DNA of 64,000 nt, taken from contig MJCC01000001.1 in assembly GCA_001766655.1 (NCBI GenBank), positions 812,614 to 876,613 of the forward strand. The letters are read 5' to 3'. Of this stretch, positions 32,601 through 42,261 are shown one piece after another. Made by a program: the position numbers and the translations under genes. Source of the stretch: Phytomonas francai (taxonomy: Eukaryota; Euglenozoa; Kinetoplastea; Trypanosomatida; Trypanosomatidae). Positions within the stretch are counted from its first letter, which is position 1. The number at the start of each line of letters is the position of its first letter. Under the pieces are notes generated by a model. It saw only the letters and a program-made list of their open reading frames with translations, did no database searches and had not been told where the DNA came from.

Positions 32601-34498
32601 CGGTGATGGCGGGGCTCCGGCGGCACCCCGAGACCCGGCCCCTCCTCGACGCCCTCGGCGCCCACCGCGAGGCGCGCGACCTCCTCCAGGCCTACGCCGG
32701 CGTCCAGCGCGAGTACGCCGCGGGCGCTAGCGGCGCGCGCCGCCTCCTCGGCCCCGACGCCGACCCCGCCGGCCGATTCCTCGAGCACGCGCGCGCGCTG
32801 CTCGCGACGGCCCCGGCCGGCGGCGCCGCCGACGAGGGCGACCCCCTCGAGCTCGAGCGCCGCGCCGCCATCACCGCGCGCGCGACCATCGACTACGCCC
32901 GCGAGTCCCTGCTCGCCCTCATCGCCGACCACCTTGAGCGCGAGGAAGGCGGCGCGGGCGCCGCGCGGGTGCTCCGCGCGGAGGCCAACCTGCCGCCCCC
33001 CGCGCCCGCCGCCCCCGGCGACCCCGCCATCACCCTCGACGGCATCATCCGAACCTACCTCCGGCAGCAGCAGGAGAAGTGCCCGAACCCGATCGAGACC
33101 CTCCCGCAGTTCGATCTGACCAAAAAACACGTCTACCTCCCGGCCCCACCGCCCGCCGAGGAGTCGCGAAACGTCGTGAACCGCCTGCTCGACCGCAAGC
33201 TCGGCACCACCCCGTCCCTGCGCGCGAATATCTACACCAACCGCCTGATCTACCGATGTCCGGCCTTTATCTTCAATATTACGGGCGGCGAGGAGGGCCT
33301 GCAGGGCGAAAGCGTCTGCTTCTGCGATGACGGCAACACCCTCATGATCGGAACCTCGGAGGGCGCCCTCGCCCTCTTCGATACCTTTCCCGAGGAGGAG
33401 AATCGCGAGAAGCTCCTCGGGCAGCAGCTGCTCTTCGAGGAGGACGGCGTGGCCTCGCTCGAGGTATCCGACAATGGGCTGCTCGTCGCCGCAGTGAGTA
33501 AGTCGTGCAAGGCGAAAATAATGGCTCGTCAGACGCTGCCGGCCGCCAAGCTGGAGCTCGAGAACTGCTGCGCGATACGCTTCTCGCACGACAGCCAATT
33601 CCTTCTCGCGACCTCCAACCATGAGCAGGGATGCCGGCTTTACGACTTGGAAACGGAACAGGAGATGCAAAGCTTCGTTGATCGGAACTGGGCGGGTGAA
33701 AATATCAACACCCCCGCCGTTTTTGACTACCATTCCTCGCTCATTTTGCACGATGCGGTGCTGTGGGATCTGCGGTGCAGTCGAAAGCCCGTCTTCCGAT
33801 TCGATCGCATCACCGAATCCTCCGCGAGTACGTTTCACCCCTCCAATCAGATGGTGCTCATCGACGAAAAGGTCTGGGATCTTCGTTCGTTTCGAATGAT
33901 GCAAACCGTCCCGGCGTTTCGCAAAACCACCAGCTTTCATATGAATCAGCTTGGGAAGGTGATTTACAGCTTTCGCCAGGCGACCTCGCATTCCTATGGA
34001 TCGCCCTCAATCGTCTCCGCGGTGGACTCTTACTCCTTTGAGGTGATCTTCTCCGAGGAAACGAACCCGCCCTTCGAGACGTTCGTGCTTGACCCCTCCG
34101 ATCGCTACTGCGCCGCGATTTTATTAGAGGATCAGCAATCGGTCGTGCGGGTTTTTTCAACCTCCTCTGGACCGTACCCTTCCCTCACTGGCTTTGCCTC
34201 TCCGAGGTTTCAGCAGCAAAAGTCGGAAAGCGACTTTGAGGCCGAGGAGTCCAGCGATCTATCCTCTGGCTACAGCAACTACGAAGTCTACGATGACGAG
34301 GATGAGAATGAGGAAAGTAACGCCGGTTATAACGGGGAAGATGCACAAGAAGACGACGACGACGACGACGAAGGCTCTGAGCGAGAAAATGAGGAATGGA
34401 GCACGTCAGACTCCGAGGTGCACTCTCCGCGGAATCGAGAAAGGGAAGCAACTTCCGAGGTGAGTTCATCCACGGCGAGCTCAGAACAATCCACTTAA
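29693..34498 (+). CDS. DCAF1: DCAF1 (VprBP) homologue with a MIB/HERC2-like domain
   Basis: This 1,601-residue protein shows the DCAF1 plan. An armadillo-like helical region spans about 480-1080. A LisH segment follows near 1112-1155 (ITLDGIIRTYLRQQQEKC, then NPIETLPQFDL, like human DCAF1). The WD40 propeller (about 1190-1500) has the two DDB1-contacting WDxR motifs, VLWDLR near 1357 and VWDLR near 1394. The C-terminal tail is acidic. DCAF1 is the substrate receptor of CUL4-DDB1 ubiquitin ligases. In addition, residues about 412-475 (VGRGPGWRYSKNGNG, CDYGEVVGL, VRWMRS) look like a MIB/HERC2 domain, which human DCAF1 lacks. The coding DNA from about 32,000 to 33,250 is extremely GC-rich. The frame is intact. 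Confidence 0.9.
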   Translation: MSARESYSSRTESHSLFGYISSSGESNAFFLSPLSEDESIDAVFSSESIPVVKQLMKRLLRVSSMLKAEKERLDNYQSSSDNSGELLINQSNSLRKLLDLYHFLWGRLLFILHDEHGKCSDSYSNSLNLQDRIPFESLAHTIHHNSEFCDILGEITSRSFEQRNDSDDVSNDLHYAILKEFNEKMTRIQLNASFCALFVVEGSREHYLDPVSMDDLCNSVVKETCRRNRLVPLSLMFSMFDQDVLAISDAMAYGTLSVLLQRFRHLVHRLFGQFSERRINEESSHHEASSVNQQYNTVVIRSEMNSKRSSRRASPSAPQSSFPEGLPSPNSTIKTVRISRLADSEAVPDSPLPVTSSMNDASVETDPLSARFTNAKRYRERGDSPLLKKPRWFQPTSRTLLSLSSWHPRIGEKVGRGPGWRYSKNGNGCDYGEVVGLTVDNEVIVRWMRSIDASHEEDGRLFRYKYRPPFLEVVPWHDYMYMNTMDMDTNMLYLTEFMLTCAVLGILCQQHEAVLPVLQFQTIESAIHTIDSMDLAESKRILESAIESLEQAKTVLIGHDDNTTMGANFSDILLNWSPDLRNAKENCREQKEIVARIGWVLNALLSHKKLALFFLARGGPAQILRIINGPLDMATVYGCCIVLAQLSKTSIFEEILRNYREFFHPIMTFIIDQWKSSPSTDVQESAGAFLLNCLSFPCALEFFDNLGGGTLLTNTLEKLLTISEERFDLIFPGLQLVALKCLNTYLVAHLMLSTKVLFRKHRVLSSMITKASPQTSLPRDPGILDSILFFLAAPTAALPDVSVENVLSLLAPGHQPALQAVVAAGVHGALLRGVGFYLAQSAWEALAAGLQVLRVLTVAPFARAPVLAPAAPRESGVGALLRVVQALPAAAGEGSCAREYHLLPCAAAALQVLLQLLAGDEAAPAVAGRVCADFRAANGVRALLGLVRLQRDYTFPARLGYFPVVARVVAVMAGLRRHPETRPLLDALGAHREARDLLQAYAGVQREYAAGASGARRLLGPDADPAGRFLEHARALLATAPAGGAADEGDPLELERRAAITARATIDYARESLLALIADHLEREEGGAGAARVLRAEANLPPPAPAAPGDPAITLDGIIRTYLRQQQEKCPNPIETLPQFDLTKKHVYLPAPPPAEESRNVVNRLLDRKLGTTPSLRANIYTNRLIYRCPAFIFNITGGEEGLQGESVCFCDDGNTLMIGTSEGALALFDTFPEEENREKLLGQQLLFEEDGVASLEVSDNGLLVAAVSKSCKAKIMARQTLPAAKLELENCCAIRFSHDSQFLLATSNHEQGCRLYDLETEQEMQSFVDRNWAGENINTPAVFDYHSSLILHDAVLWDLRCSRKPVFRFDRITESSASTFHPSNQMVLIDEKVWDLRSFRMMQTVPAFRKTTSFHMNQLGKVIYSFRQATSHSYGSPSIVSAVDSYSFEVIFSEETNPPFETFVLDPSDRYCAAILLEDQQSVVRVFSTSSGPYPSLTGFASPRFQQQKSESDFEAEESSDLSSGYSNYEVYDDEDENEESNAGYNGEDAQEDDDDDDEGSERENEEWSTSDSEVHSPRNREREATSEVSSSTASSEQST

Positions 34499-35485
34499 AT
34501 GGGGCCTCGGGGGAGGAGGAGGAAAAGAACAACAACAAAGAATCGGTCTATTTCGTCTGAAATGCAAACACCCCAAAAGACGAATAAAAATAAATTAACT
34601 GTGCGAATCTGAAGGCTAACACTTTATTTTAACCATAATAAAAAAAAAAATGAACTTCTTCTCTTTAGCACAGTCAGGAGATTATGCCCTGATCTGGTCT
34701 GAATTGTGGAATCATATCCATTTATCTTGCTTTACACAAGGGTTCAGTTCGGTTTCATTTTCCCTCTTTTTTGGGATGAGAGCCATCGGCTCCACCGGTT
34801 TGATCTTAAAAAAAAAAAAGAATTCTTTGTAGGCTTCAATTTAGGAAGATCAAAATGCTTTCAGTATGCTGAATTCATAACAAGCACTAAAGGCCGCTAA
34901 AGCTGCAGCACACACACTCCTATGTGTGCTCTTCACTCCTTCAAAATGAAAGCAAAAGCTGTGTGGATTTGATTGGGAAAGGAAAAGCAAAAGCAAAACT
35001 TCTTTTTCCCTCTCCACCACGTATAAAAACCTCCCTCAAGTAGAACTCAGCACGTGCTATAATTAGTGCGGTGGCTGGAAATCAATTAACTCAGGTTAAT
35101 GCTGGCAACTTGCACTGCTAAAAGTCCATAGCAAACACGCTCTTCCCTCAAAATATTTACGAATCTGTGATCGATGATAGTGAAGCTTGAAGCCGTTGTC
35201 TTTTGGGAAGAGGGGGGAGAAACATATCCAGCACGAATGGAAGAACAGATTTCAATGAGGGGATGGGGAAATGAACTATGGGGATGTTTCAAGTTTTGTT
35301 CTCTGGAGCATTATATGGGATAAAATGGATGGATTTTTGTCCCTCGTGAACTATTTTTTTCCCAATTTTCTCCTGGTTTCGAAATTATTTATAAAAGTCA
35401 GAGAAAAGGATCCTCAAATATAAATAATAAATAAAACCCATCTCGGGAGTAATCCGCCTCTTTTCTTTAGTAGGACTACAAGAAA
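34499..35485. other. Intergenic region, about 1 kb
   Basis: AT-rich, with no supported gene on either strand. A/T runs and purine-rich stretches only. Confidence 0.5.
35456..35470 (+). promoter_or_regulatory. Probable spliced-leader acceptor of the Derlin gene
   Basis: CGCCTCTTTTCTTTAG, a pyrimidine tract ending in AG, lies 15 bases before the ATG at 35486. A second AG at TAGTAG follows directly. Confidence 0.65.
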
Positions 35486-36115
35486 ATGGAACTGTTACCA
35501 GATTTTCGATCGCTTCCTGTAACGACTGTGTTGCTGCTCAGCTCAGGTTTGCTTCTAATCTTAACCAGCTTTGATGTTGTACACCCCATTCAACTCGTCT
35601 ATAGCCCAACCCTCGTAAGCGATCAAAAGCAATACTGGCGCCTAATTACCTCTTTTTTATACTTTGGCGAGTTAAAAATAAACACCTTGATTTATCTGAA
35701 CTGTGTTATCTATACGACTGGCGTGATCGAGCAGCATTTCTTTATTAAGCGCTCTTTGGATTATATGTGGTTGTTTTTCTTGGGCTGTAGTATGATTCTT
35801 TTTATTCGTTGGATCCGAGTGATCGACTCGCCGTATCTAAGCATCGTATTAGGGAATATGCTTCTTTACCTCGTCGGCCGCATGCTCCCGCGGCATAATG
35901 TTAACATTGCTGAAATTATCGAAATCCCAATGCGAATGCTCCCCATTGTTCACATTTCGATCGGAACCGCAATGTACGGGTTATCAGGGGTTAAGACAAA
36001 CTTAGTTGGATACTTTGTAGGTCACGTGCTCTGGTATTTTGCAGAAATTTTCCCCCACATCACAGGGGTGCACCTGCTGCGAATCCAACATCGCATTGAA
36101 CGTCTCTTGACTTGA
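35486..36115 (+). CDS. Derlin (Der1-like ERAD membrane protein)
   Basis: This 209-residue polytopic protein has the Derlin features. It has a short cytosolic start (LLPDFRSLPVTTVLLLSSGL) and YSPTLVSDQKQYWRLITSFL with the conserved WR motif and FLYFG. A run of membrane helices follows, with the late NLVGYFVGHVLWYF carrying the small-residue GxxxG-like spacing. Derlins are inactive rhomboid relatives that move misfolded proteins out of the ER for degradation with the p97 system. The C-terminus is short and shows no obvious SHP box, so recruitment of p97 may differ. Length is slightly below the 230-250 typical of animal Derlins. Confidence 0.88.
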   Translation: MELLPDFRSLPVTTVLLLSSGLLLILTSFDVVHPIQLVYSPTLVSDQKQYWRLITSFLYFGELKINTLIYLNCVIYTTGVIEQHFFIKRSLDYMWLFFLGCSMILFIRWIRVIDSPYLSIVLGNMLLYLVGRMLPRHNVNIAEIIEIPMRMLPIVHISIGTAMYGLSGVKTNLVGYFVGHVLWYFAEIFPHITGVHLLRIQHRIERLLT

Positions 36116-36365
36116 AGTAGAGCGCGATCTGGCACAGCTGTTGTTTGGTTCATTGATTGAACTAAGAAAAGGTGAAAAGTATTCTGAGGTTGTTGCTGCT
36201 TTTCTTTCCTTTTTTTTTCACTAGTTTTCGCCTTCTTTCCTTGTGTACTTTATCTTTTACAGTGTATGTGGTTATAAACCCGTTTGTCGCTCTACGTGTA
36301 CTGGATACTTTTCTCTCCCCCTTTATTTACGCGTGCGTTTGGACGTTATTGATTTTCCCTTACTT

Positions 36366-36403
36366 ACCCCCCCCCCCCCCCCGTTTTTCTACTTCTTTCG
36401 CAG
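36366..36403 (+). promoter_or_regulatory. Poly-C/T tract and probable acceptor of the HAD-like gene
   Basis: A run of about 15 C from 36,368 leads into GTTTTTCTACTTCTTTCGCAG, an excellent pyrimidine tract with AG at 36,402-36,403. It excludes the open frame upstream of 36,463 from the message. Confidence 0.65.
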
Positions 36404-36462
36404 TGCGATCCGATAGTACAGCCCCTGTTACCTCGCCCACCCCACTCCACCCCTTCGTAGTC

Positions 36463-37680
36463 ATGCCAAAAGCGACCTCGCGGGGGTTTCCCGCCGAGCT
36501 CCCTCGCCGCCGCCTCGTCCTCCACGTCGATGTCAACAAAACCCTCCTGCAGGTCGACCCCGCCGGCGGCCGCTCCGTCGCCGACGTCCTCAACAGCAAC
36601 GCCGCCGACAACGTCCACGGCTACGTCGACGGCAGCGGGGCGTGGCGGCCGCTCTACGGCCCACGCGAGCCCCCAAGGGCCCCCCCAGAAGAGGCGAAAG
36701 CGAAGGAAGGCCGGGAAACGGGCCGCGAAGTCGCCGTCCTCAGCTACGCGGCCTTCGTCGACCGCGCGCACGGGGAGCCGGCGGGGATGGCGGGCCTGCC
36801 GGCGGCCGAGCGGCGCGCGCGGTGGGCGGCGGTCGCGGCCCGGCGGCGGACGGCCACCGCCGGCTTCACCGCCCCCGGCGCCGTCGGCCACGCCTACGCC
36901 CACCTCGTCGAGGAGCAGCGGCGGTGCCTCGAGCGGGGGGCCGTCGAGGGCATCATTCCGTCCTTTTTTAAGCTCGTGAACCTGCTTTCGGTCCTTGATT
37001 GGCCCTTCACGTTGGTCTTCCGGACGTTCGGCGGTGATCTGCCGAGGGTGCTCGAGGAGTGGCAGCGATTTGTAAAGGGTGAGCACGCGTGCAAGCCGGA
37101 GGGGGCCGTTTTGAGGCGGATGCACGAAAACAACATCCCCCCGCGAACTGGATCCGTGTATAGGAATCAGGAAACAATGTATTTATGTATGGGCCCCTCG
37201 CAATCGGTATCTTCCTTGGGTTTGTCGGATTTGGAAAGACTAGATCATCCCGACGTCGAGACCACGCTGGTGGAGCTTCAAAAGCTCCCTGACTGCTATA
37301 ATGTTCGACCGATTAGCTTTCAGGAGCTAAATAGCGAGCTAATTCAGTGGTACGCAGAATCCAACAACGTCGGGGGCTTAGTCGATTACTACCCTGCTTG
37401 GGCGCAGTCAGCGGAACGACGAAGCGCAGGGAAGGTTTTCCCCGTCCCCTTCTCCAAGCGTGAAGACGAAAACTACTACGTCTTTTTTGACGATAATATC
37501 TTTATCGGGGATGAACGGTCTATCGTTGACCTACGCGATGCGCACACCGCGGAAAGTTTAATCGGGAACACCTCGGAGAGCCCATTCTGCATCCCGGTAA
37601 ATCCCTATGAGGCGATCACGAATGAGGACTACTTTATTGAGCGCCTGTGCGAGCGGCTCCAGCTTCAGCTTAAACTATAA
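36463..37680 (+). CDS. HAD-like protein of unknown role
   Basis: The start is the ATG at 36463, because a clear acceptor at about 36,403 lies between it and any upstream start. The 405-residue product has a HAD-like first strand, RRLVLHVDVNKTLLQVD, near residues 17-33. Motif I reads DVNKT rather than the catalytic DxDxT. Late in the chain YYVFFDDNIFIGDERS carries a DDN acidic pair as in HAD motif IV. A GC-rich, charged segment at about 55-165 looks like a cap or insert. With the second aspartate of motif I changed to Asn, ordinary phosphatase chemistry is doubtful. I cannot assign a substrate. Confidence 0.65.
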   Translation: MPKATSRGFPAELPRRRLVLHVDVNKTLLQVDPAGGRSVADVLNSNAADNVHGYVDGSGAWRPLYGPREPPRAPPEEAKAKEGRETGREVAVLSYAAFVDRAHGEPAGMAGLPAAERRARWAAVAARRRTATAGFTAPGAVGHAYAHLVEEQRRCLERGAVEGIIPSFFKLVNLLSVLDWPFTLVFRTFGGDLPRVLEEWQRFVKGEHACKPEGAVLRRMHENNIPPRTGSVYRNQETMYLCMGPSQSVSSLGLSDLERLDHPDVETTLVELQKLPDCYNVRPISFQELNSELIQWYAESNNVGGLVDYYPAWAQSAERRSAGKVFPVPFSKREDENYYVFFDDNIFIGDERSIVDLRDAHTAESLIGNTSESPFCIPVNPYEAITNEDYFIERLCERLQLQLKL

Positions 37681-38098
37681 TGCATAACGGGTTATTCCTA
37701 CACTGAGAACGGATAATTTTTCTAATTGCTTTGCATCGTTGTGTGTGTGTGTGTGTGTGTGTGTTTTCGCTGTTTGTTTCTCTTAGCATGGTTGTGCAGA
37801 TGGAATATTATATATGTGTGTAATAGTGATATTTTTTCTCGATATAACTGTACGTCGTAAAATTTATTACTTTTCCCTATATTTCCTTATTACATTCTAT
37901 AGGTGCATACGTATGCTTGCTTGAGGAAAACCGTCCGTTCCTTTTCTCCTCATCGCGTGTGCCAAAGCTCAAAGCACAACCTGACTGTGCGGCTCTTAGT
38001 TAGCAAATGCAAGGGGTAATAAAAAAAGGAAGCTAGATCGTGTTTGACTTTCAAAAAGCTCAATTTTTTATTGCAAGAGGGTTTTCCCTCAAAAATAA
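37681..38098. other. Intergenic spacer with (GT)n
   Basis: Holds a GT microsatellite at 37,739-37,764 and T-rich stretches before the next ATG. No gene seen. Confidence 0.55.
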
Positions 38099-39319
38099 AT
38101 GACAGAATATAAAAAGCTAGTGACACTTGTGGAGAAGCTTAAAGGCGATATAGACACACTTATGCAGGGGCTGGCGGAGCATTCATTTCATGATGAATAT
38201 TCCTTGACCTCCAGCAGCCCAACGATCGAGAGGCTTCACGGCATCGCAGTGGAAATCAAGCACACTACCCTTGAGGCGATTCCACGTCTGCAGAAGATCC
38301 TCTCCAGAGCGCAAGAAACCAATCCAGATCGCCAAATCTACAATGAGATGATGTGCAAAAAGATCGAACAACTACTGGAGACCTTTTGCAGCGATGTGAT
38401 AAACCGTTTAACTCCTCAAAAGAACGGTAGCGACGTCACGAGTGAAAAATCTGAAAAAGGCGAAGAGGCGCCTTACACGCAGCGGTTGATGGATATCTTG
38501 CTCGAGGACTCCCCTGTTCTTGTCAAAGTCGAGGCGTTGTACGATCAGCACCTCCTCCGTCGTGCGGCGACAGAGGCCTGGATTCAGCGCATCGCCACCG
38601 GCCTCTCCGAAGTCGTGAGGTTTGAGGAGGAAGGCCGAGCGGTGCTGGGAGCTCAGGAAAAGCACGCCCGTGCGAGATTGCTAGAAGAGAAAGCCAGCGA
38701 GAAAGAAAAGATTTTGGAGGCATTAAGGCAAAAAGAAACGGAGAAATGGAGGTCAGAGGAAACAAGGAGGAATTTGGAGCATGCCAACCTACAGAGATTG
38801 TCGAAGGACTTAAACCGGCATACCATTCACACAGCCATCAACGAAATGATTCCGGATCCAGCGCTGAGAAAGCTGTTTGCTGCCCGCATGTTTCGGCTAA
38901 CGAAAGAGCTTTTGATTACCCCCGAAGATGAAAGAATTCGATATTTGCGAAATAACAATCAAAGTCTGATTCAGGACTTTGCTCATCCCTGCCTTTCCTG
39001 TAGACCGTGCAACTGCAATTGTCAGGCATTTCACATGCTAGCTGAAAAAATATGGTACACCCTAGGTTACGAGGTGCGGTACTCAACAAACGAAACTCTC
39101 AATCTGTCCGTTTTGCTGGAACATTCTATTTTCCAGGATATCACGTTGCCCTGCGGCCGTGCGCTTCACGAGCATCAGTACCTCAAAATGGGATTTGAGG
39201 ACTACTCAGAGCGCTTTTTGGAGCTAAAGGAGCCTGACGCCGCAAAAAACCCTGATGCATGGATGGTTTGGTATGGACGTGTGCGCGAAGTTGAGGAAGC
39301 CCTTCGCTTAATGATGTGA
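38099..39319 (+). CDS. Coiled-coil protein with a Cys cluster, unknown function
   Basis: The 406-residue protein starts at an ATG after TTTTCCCTC-rich leader. Residues 1-110 and 190-255 are helical and charged; the second block (EEKASEKEKILEALRQKETE) is a likely coiled coil. Residues about 300-312 (CLSCRPCNCNC) form a dense Cys cluster that could bind metal. The segment ELLITPEDERIRYLRNNNQS followed by KIWYTLGYE is faintly like a PUB domain, but I do not rely on it. No family is recognised with confidence. The frame is clean and codon use resembles its neighbours. Confidence 0.7.
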   Translation: MTEYKKLVTLVEKLKGDIDTLMQGLAEHSFHDEYSLTSSSPTIERLHGIAVEIKHTTLEAIPRLQKILSRAQETNPDRQIYNEMMCKKIEQLLETFCSDVINRLTPQKNGSDVTSEKSEKGEEAPYTQRLMDILLEDSPVLVKVEALYDQHLLRRAATEAWIQRIATGLSEVVRFEEEGRAVLGAQEKHARARLLEEKASEKEKILEALRQKETEKWRSEETRRNLEHANLQRLSKDLNRHTIHTAINEMIPDPALRKLFAARMFRLTKELLITPEDERIRYLRNNNQSLIQDFAHPCLSCRPCNCNCQAFHMLAEKIWYTLGYEVRYSTNETLNLSVLLEHSIFQDITLPCGRALHEHQYLKMGFEDYSERFLELKEPDAAKNPDAWMVWYGRVREVEEALRLMM

Positions 39320-39902
39320 CTTCAGATTTCAAAACTCAATCCCTTCCCACTGATAATATACCCAACAAAGTGGGAAAATATTACCTCGTTATTAACCAAA
39401 AACCTGTGTGTTGTTGTTGCCAAAATATAGTCATTTTCGTCTAGTGTGTATTTGTTTTCAATTTCTGAATTTTTTCGGTTATGCCTCTATCGGTTCGTTC
39501 TTCATTTTGTATCATGGATCTCACTCTTTCTATTTTTACTGGTATTATGAATCCCCTGTGGGTTATATATTTCCTTATTCTATATATTTTCCTGTCATTT
39601 CAAGTTTCAATTTCTTTACCTCACCAATTTATGAAACTGTTCTTTTTTGTTGGCGAACTCAAGTATTATGGTACCATACTCTTTAAAACTTTCATTTCGG
39701 ATTTCCGTCGGGAATTCCACTCCCTTCCCATTCACCGGCACACACAAAACAAATAAGAGCAACCGTTTAGCTGCTTTACCACTTCACAAGTTCTTAAATC
39801 CAATTCCCCTTCACCTTTTCACTAGTAAACATGAAAATTATTATCACTCTCTAAAAAGGACCAAGTCTAATCCAATACAACTTTATTACTGTAGATAAAA
39901 TT
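39320..39902. other. Intergenic spacer
   Basis: T-rich. The frames here are hydrophobic only because of T richness, and I do not call a gene. Confidence 0.45.
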
Positions 39903-41279
39903 TTGAAGGAGTTCCGTAAGATGCTGTTGTCATACAAGCAAGAGGAAATCAACGCATACGCGAGAATTGACTACATCGGTGAGCGCTGTCAGGACAAAAT
40001 GCAATCACCTTCCCAGGGACCAAATTACGGATACGATAATGCTTATAGCGGGTACAGGATTGTTGCACATGATCATATTATGTGTTGTTATGAAATTATT
40101 GCCTCTTGGCAACAGTACCTTCAGTTAAGGTGTCAAGGCCATCGATCACGCCACGAAAACTCCTGTAGTAATTAAAATAGTTAAAAATATAAAGATAACC
40201 ACATAATAGGCTGAAAGTGAAGTGGCTATGCTATCGTATGACCGAAATGCGGATCCAAACGCATGTTTGGCCTTATAAGGATATGCTTAACAACTTTATG
40301 CTCGGCAAACACACGCACTGTTAGCGAACCGCTGGGTATAGGTCTGTGCACCTACATGAAAATGATGGATTTTAAGTCTATGCTGTTTCAAAAAAAAAAA
40401 AAATGAATTCCACCAACGTGACTTACTTCGCTCGATTTGATGTGGAGCAAAAATATTATTCATAGAGATTTGAAACCCGAGAATGTTGTATTCAGGTCAA
40501 ACGATTGAAGTCAATATAACAGATGTAGGCTCTGCCTGCTACGATAATAAAAAATATTATAGCTACACTCAATCGAGGTTCTACCGAACACCTGATTTTT
40601 AGCTTGGAATTTGGACCTATAGACATGTGGAGTATTGGCTCTATTCTGTGTGAGCTAGTTGCTGGCTATCCATTTTTCCCTGGCAAAGATGAAAAAGACC
40701 AGTTTAGTATTATTATGCACCATATCGGGCATCCCCCACCGGAAATGTTTAAAACATCCATGAAGCCATGAAACTGGACGCAGAGCTATGCTACCCCACC
40801 TCAGGGGGTAGGAGCGGAAAAATTCAAGCCCCTAATACCGATATAATCACTTCACTTCCCGAAATCCTGCTAGACCATGTTTTTTGAACTTTATTCCGCA
40901 GATTTTGTTCTGGGAGCCCGAAAGGTGCGCAATAACACGGGAAATGATGAGGCATCCGTGGGTGTCAAAAAGCTTCATCTTTTCCAACCCAAGGCAGGGC
41001 GTAGATGGCATTTCACTTAGGGAATTGTCCCTTAATCTCGAAGAATCAGTCAAGAAAATAAACACAACATTCAACCCTCCGATCTTGGTAAGAGTTGAGG
41101 AACGAAAGGACTCATGGGTTCCCTTGGAAACCCAACCAAGCGCTACAACTGAGAACATTAGAGAAGGGGCAGCCACAGAGGGAAAAAATAGCTACGGAGA
41201 TCTCAGGAACTGCGTCGTCGTCGTCGTATTATTTGAACTCCAAACTGAATTCTCATTATACGGTGCTGCCATGCAATGA
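39903..41279 (+). pseudogene. Pseudogene of a DYRK-family protein kinase
   Basis: Pieces of a DYRK kinase follow in the right order but in several frames. They are EEINAYARIDYIGERCQDKM and GYDNAYSGYRIVAHDHI (the DYRK homology box before the kinase domain, 39,930-40,080), VVIKIVKNIKI (VAIK lysine region, about 40,160), IIHRDLKPENVVF (catalytic loop, about 40,460) and ITDVGSACYDN (DFG position, reading DVG). These are followed by SRFYRTP, then IDMWSIGSILCELVAGYPFF (40,619-40,680), and ILFWEPERCAITREMMRHPW near 40,905. Stops and frameshifts separate them. The Gly-loop region contains a TAA, and a shift occurs near 40,600. It lies in the plus cluster and has decayed in place. Confidence 0.88.
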
Positions 41280-42261
41280 ACATGATGCCGTAAAGCGGAA
41301 CGAAGTGCATTTTTTTTTTTTTCAGAAAGTCATGCTGCCTTGCGCTCCTGCAGACAACCAGTTAACGCAACACACGTTATCATTGCTCAAAACACCTTCG
41401 CTGGGGGTAAGCTGGGAGGCATAAGAAATCAAAAACCATTTAGGTGTATCCATCCCTCCTATTCATGATGCTTAATGATCGTCAGTATAGAATGAATAGT
41501 GATAACATGCTCAATCAAACTAAAACATGCACCCTTGAGTCCCCAACATGTAATGGCGCAAAAGAAGCGTGGCTGAAGCTATAACTAGAAGCAGGGCAAA
41601 ATTAGAAAATTATAAATGCACACAGCTAGAACGATTGATTTCGGATGAATTAAATAGACGACCCAGAGAACTTTTTTTTAGAAATCAAAACACCCAGAGA
41701 TAGGGATAGCTATCTCTAAACCTGTAAGGCTACCACTTTTAACTACTGCTGCAGTATAATTTGCTTTGGGACTACTTTGGTTTCCCTGAGATTATTGATG
41801 TAAATTAATGGGAGACATTAAGGCATTACAATTGCTTTCCTTTTTGTTTATTTAGATGTATATACACACAATCCTCTGGTCGGATTCGCCCTTTATTTAT
41901 AATTTTTCCCCTTCATGAGAATTTATACCAAAAATGTAATCGTTGGGAAAAAAAGGTGGAATACATCACTACATAAAGTGCTTGATCTTTTCCACTTAGC
42001 TTCTGAAGCTTTACCCCATTCAATCTAGCCCTTTTTGTGATCAAAAATCGTTTATAATTCTAAGCGAATCGAACTATATGTTTTCTCTACATTTGTGTTA
42101 CGCAAGCGAAACTAAGCTAACACTTCGTTTTACATCATCTGGTCAACACAATGATCCAATAACCAGTAATTGCTAATGGAATTATGTTATTCTCTCTTTT
42201 CTTCCTAAGGAATATCATCGATTCTCTCTAACTGTAACTAGATGATACACTCAAAAAGTAC
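41280..42261. other. AT-rich stretch after the kinase pseudogene
   Basis: No coding frame is seen. It probably includes the old 3' UTR of the kinase. A pyrimidine tract with AAG near 42,195-42,208 may be the acceptor for the next small gene. Confidence 0.45.

Noticed and set aside
31946..33991. A 681-codon minus-strand frame opposite DCAF1
   Set aside because: It is explained by the GC island in DCAF1. The real frame has recognisable LisH and WD40 motifs; the mirror has none.
39408..39898. Hydrophobic frames after the coiled-coil gene as membrane-protein genes
   Set aside because: The longest starts with TTG. Hydrophobicity follows from T-rich DNA, and frames overlap without acceptors or motifs.
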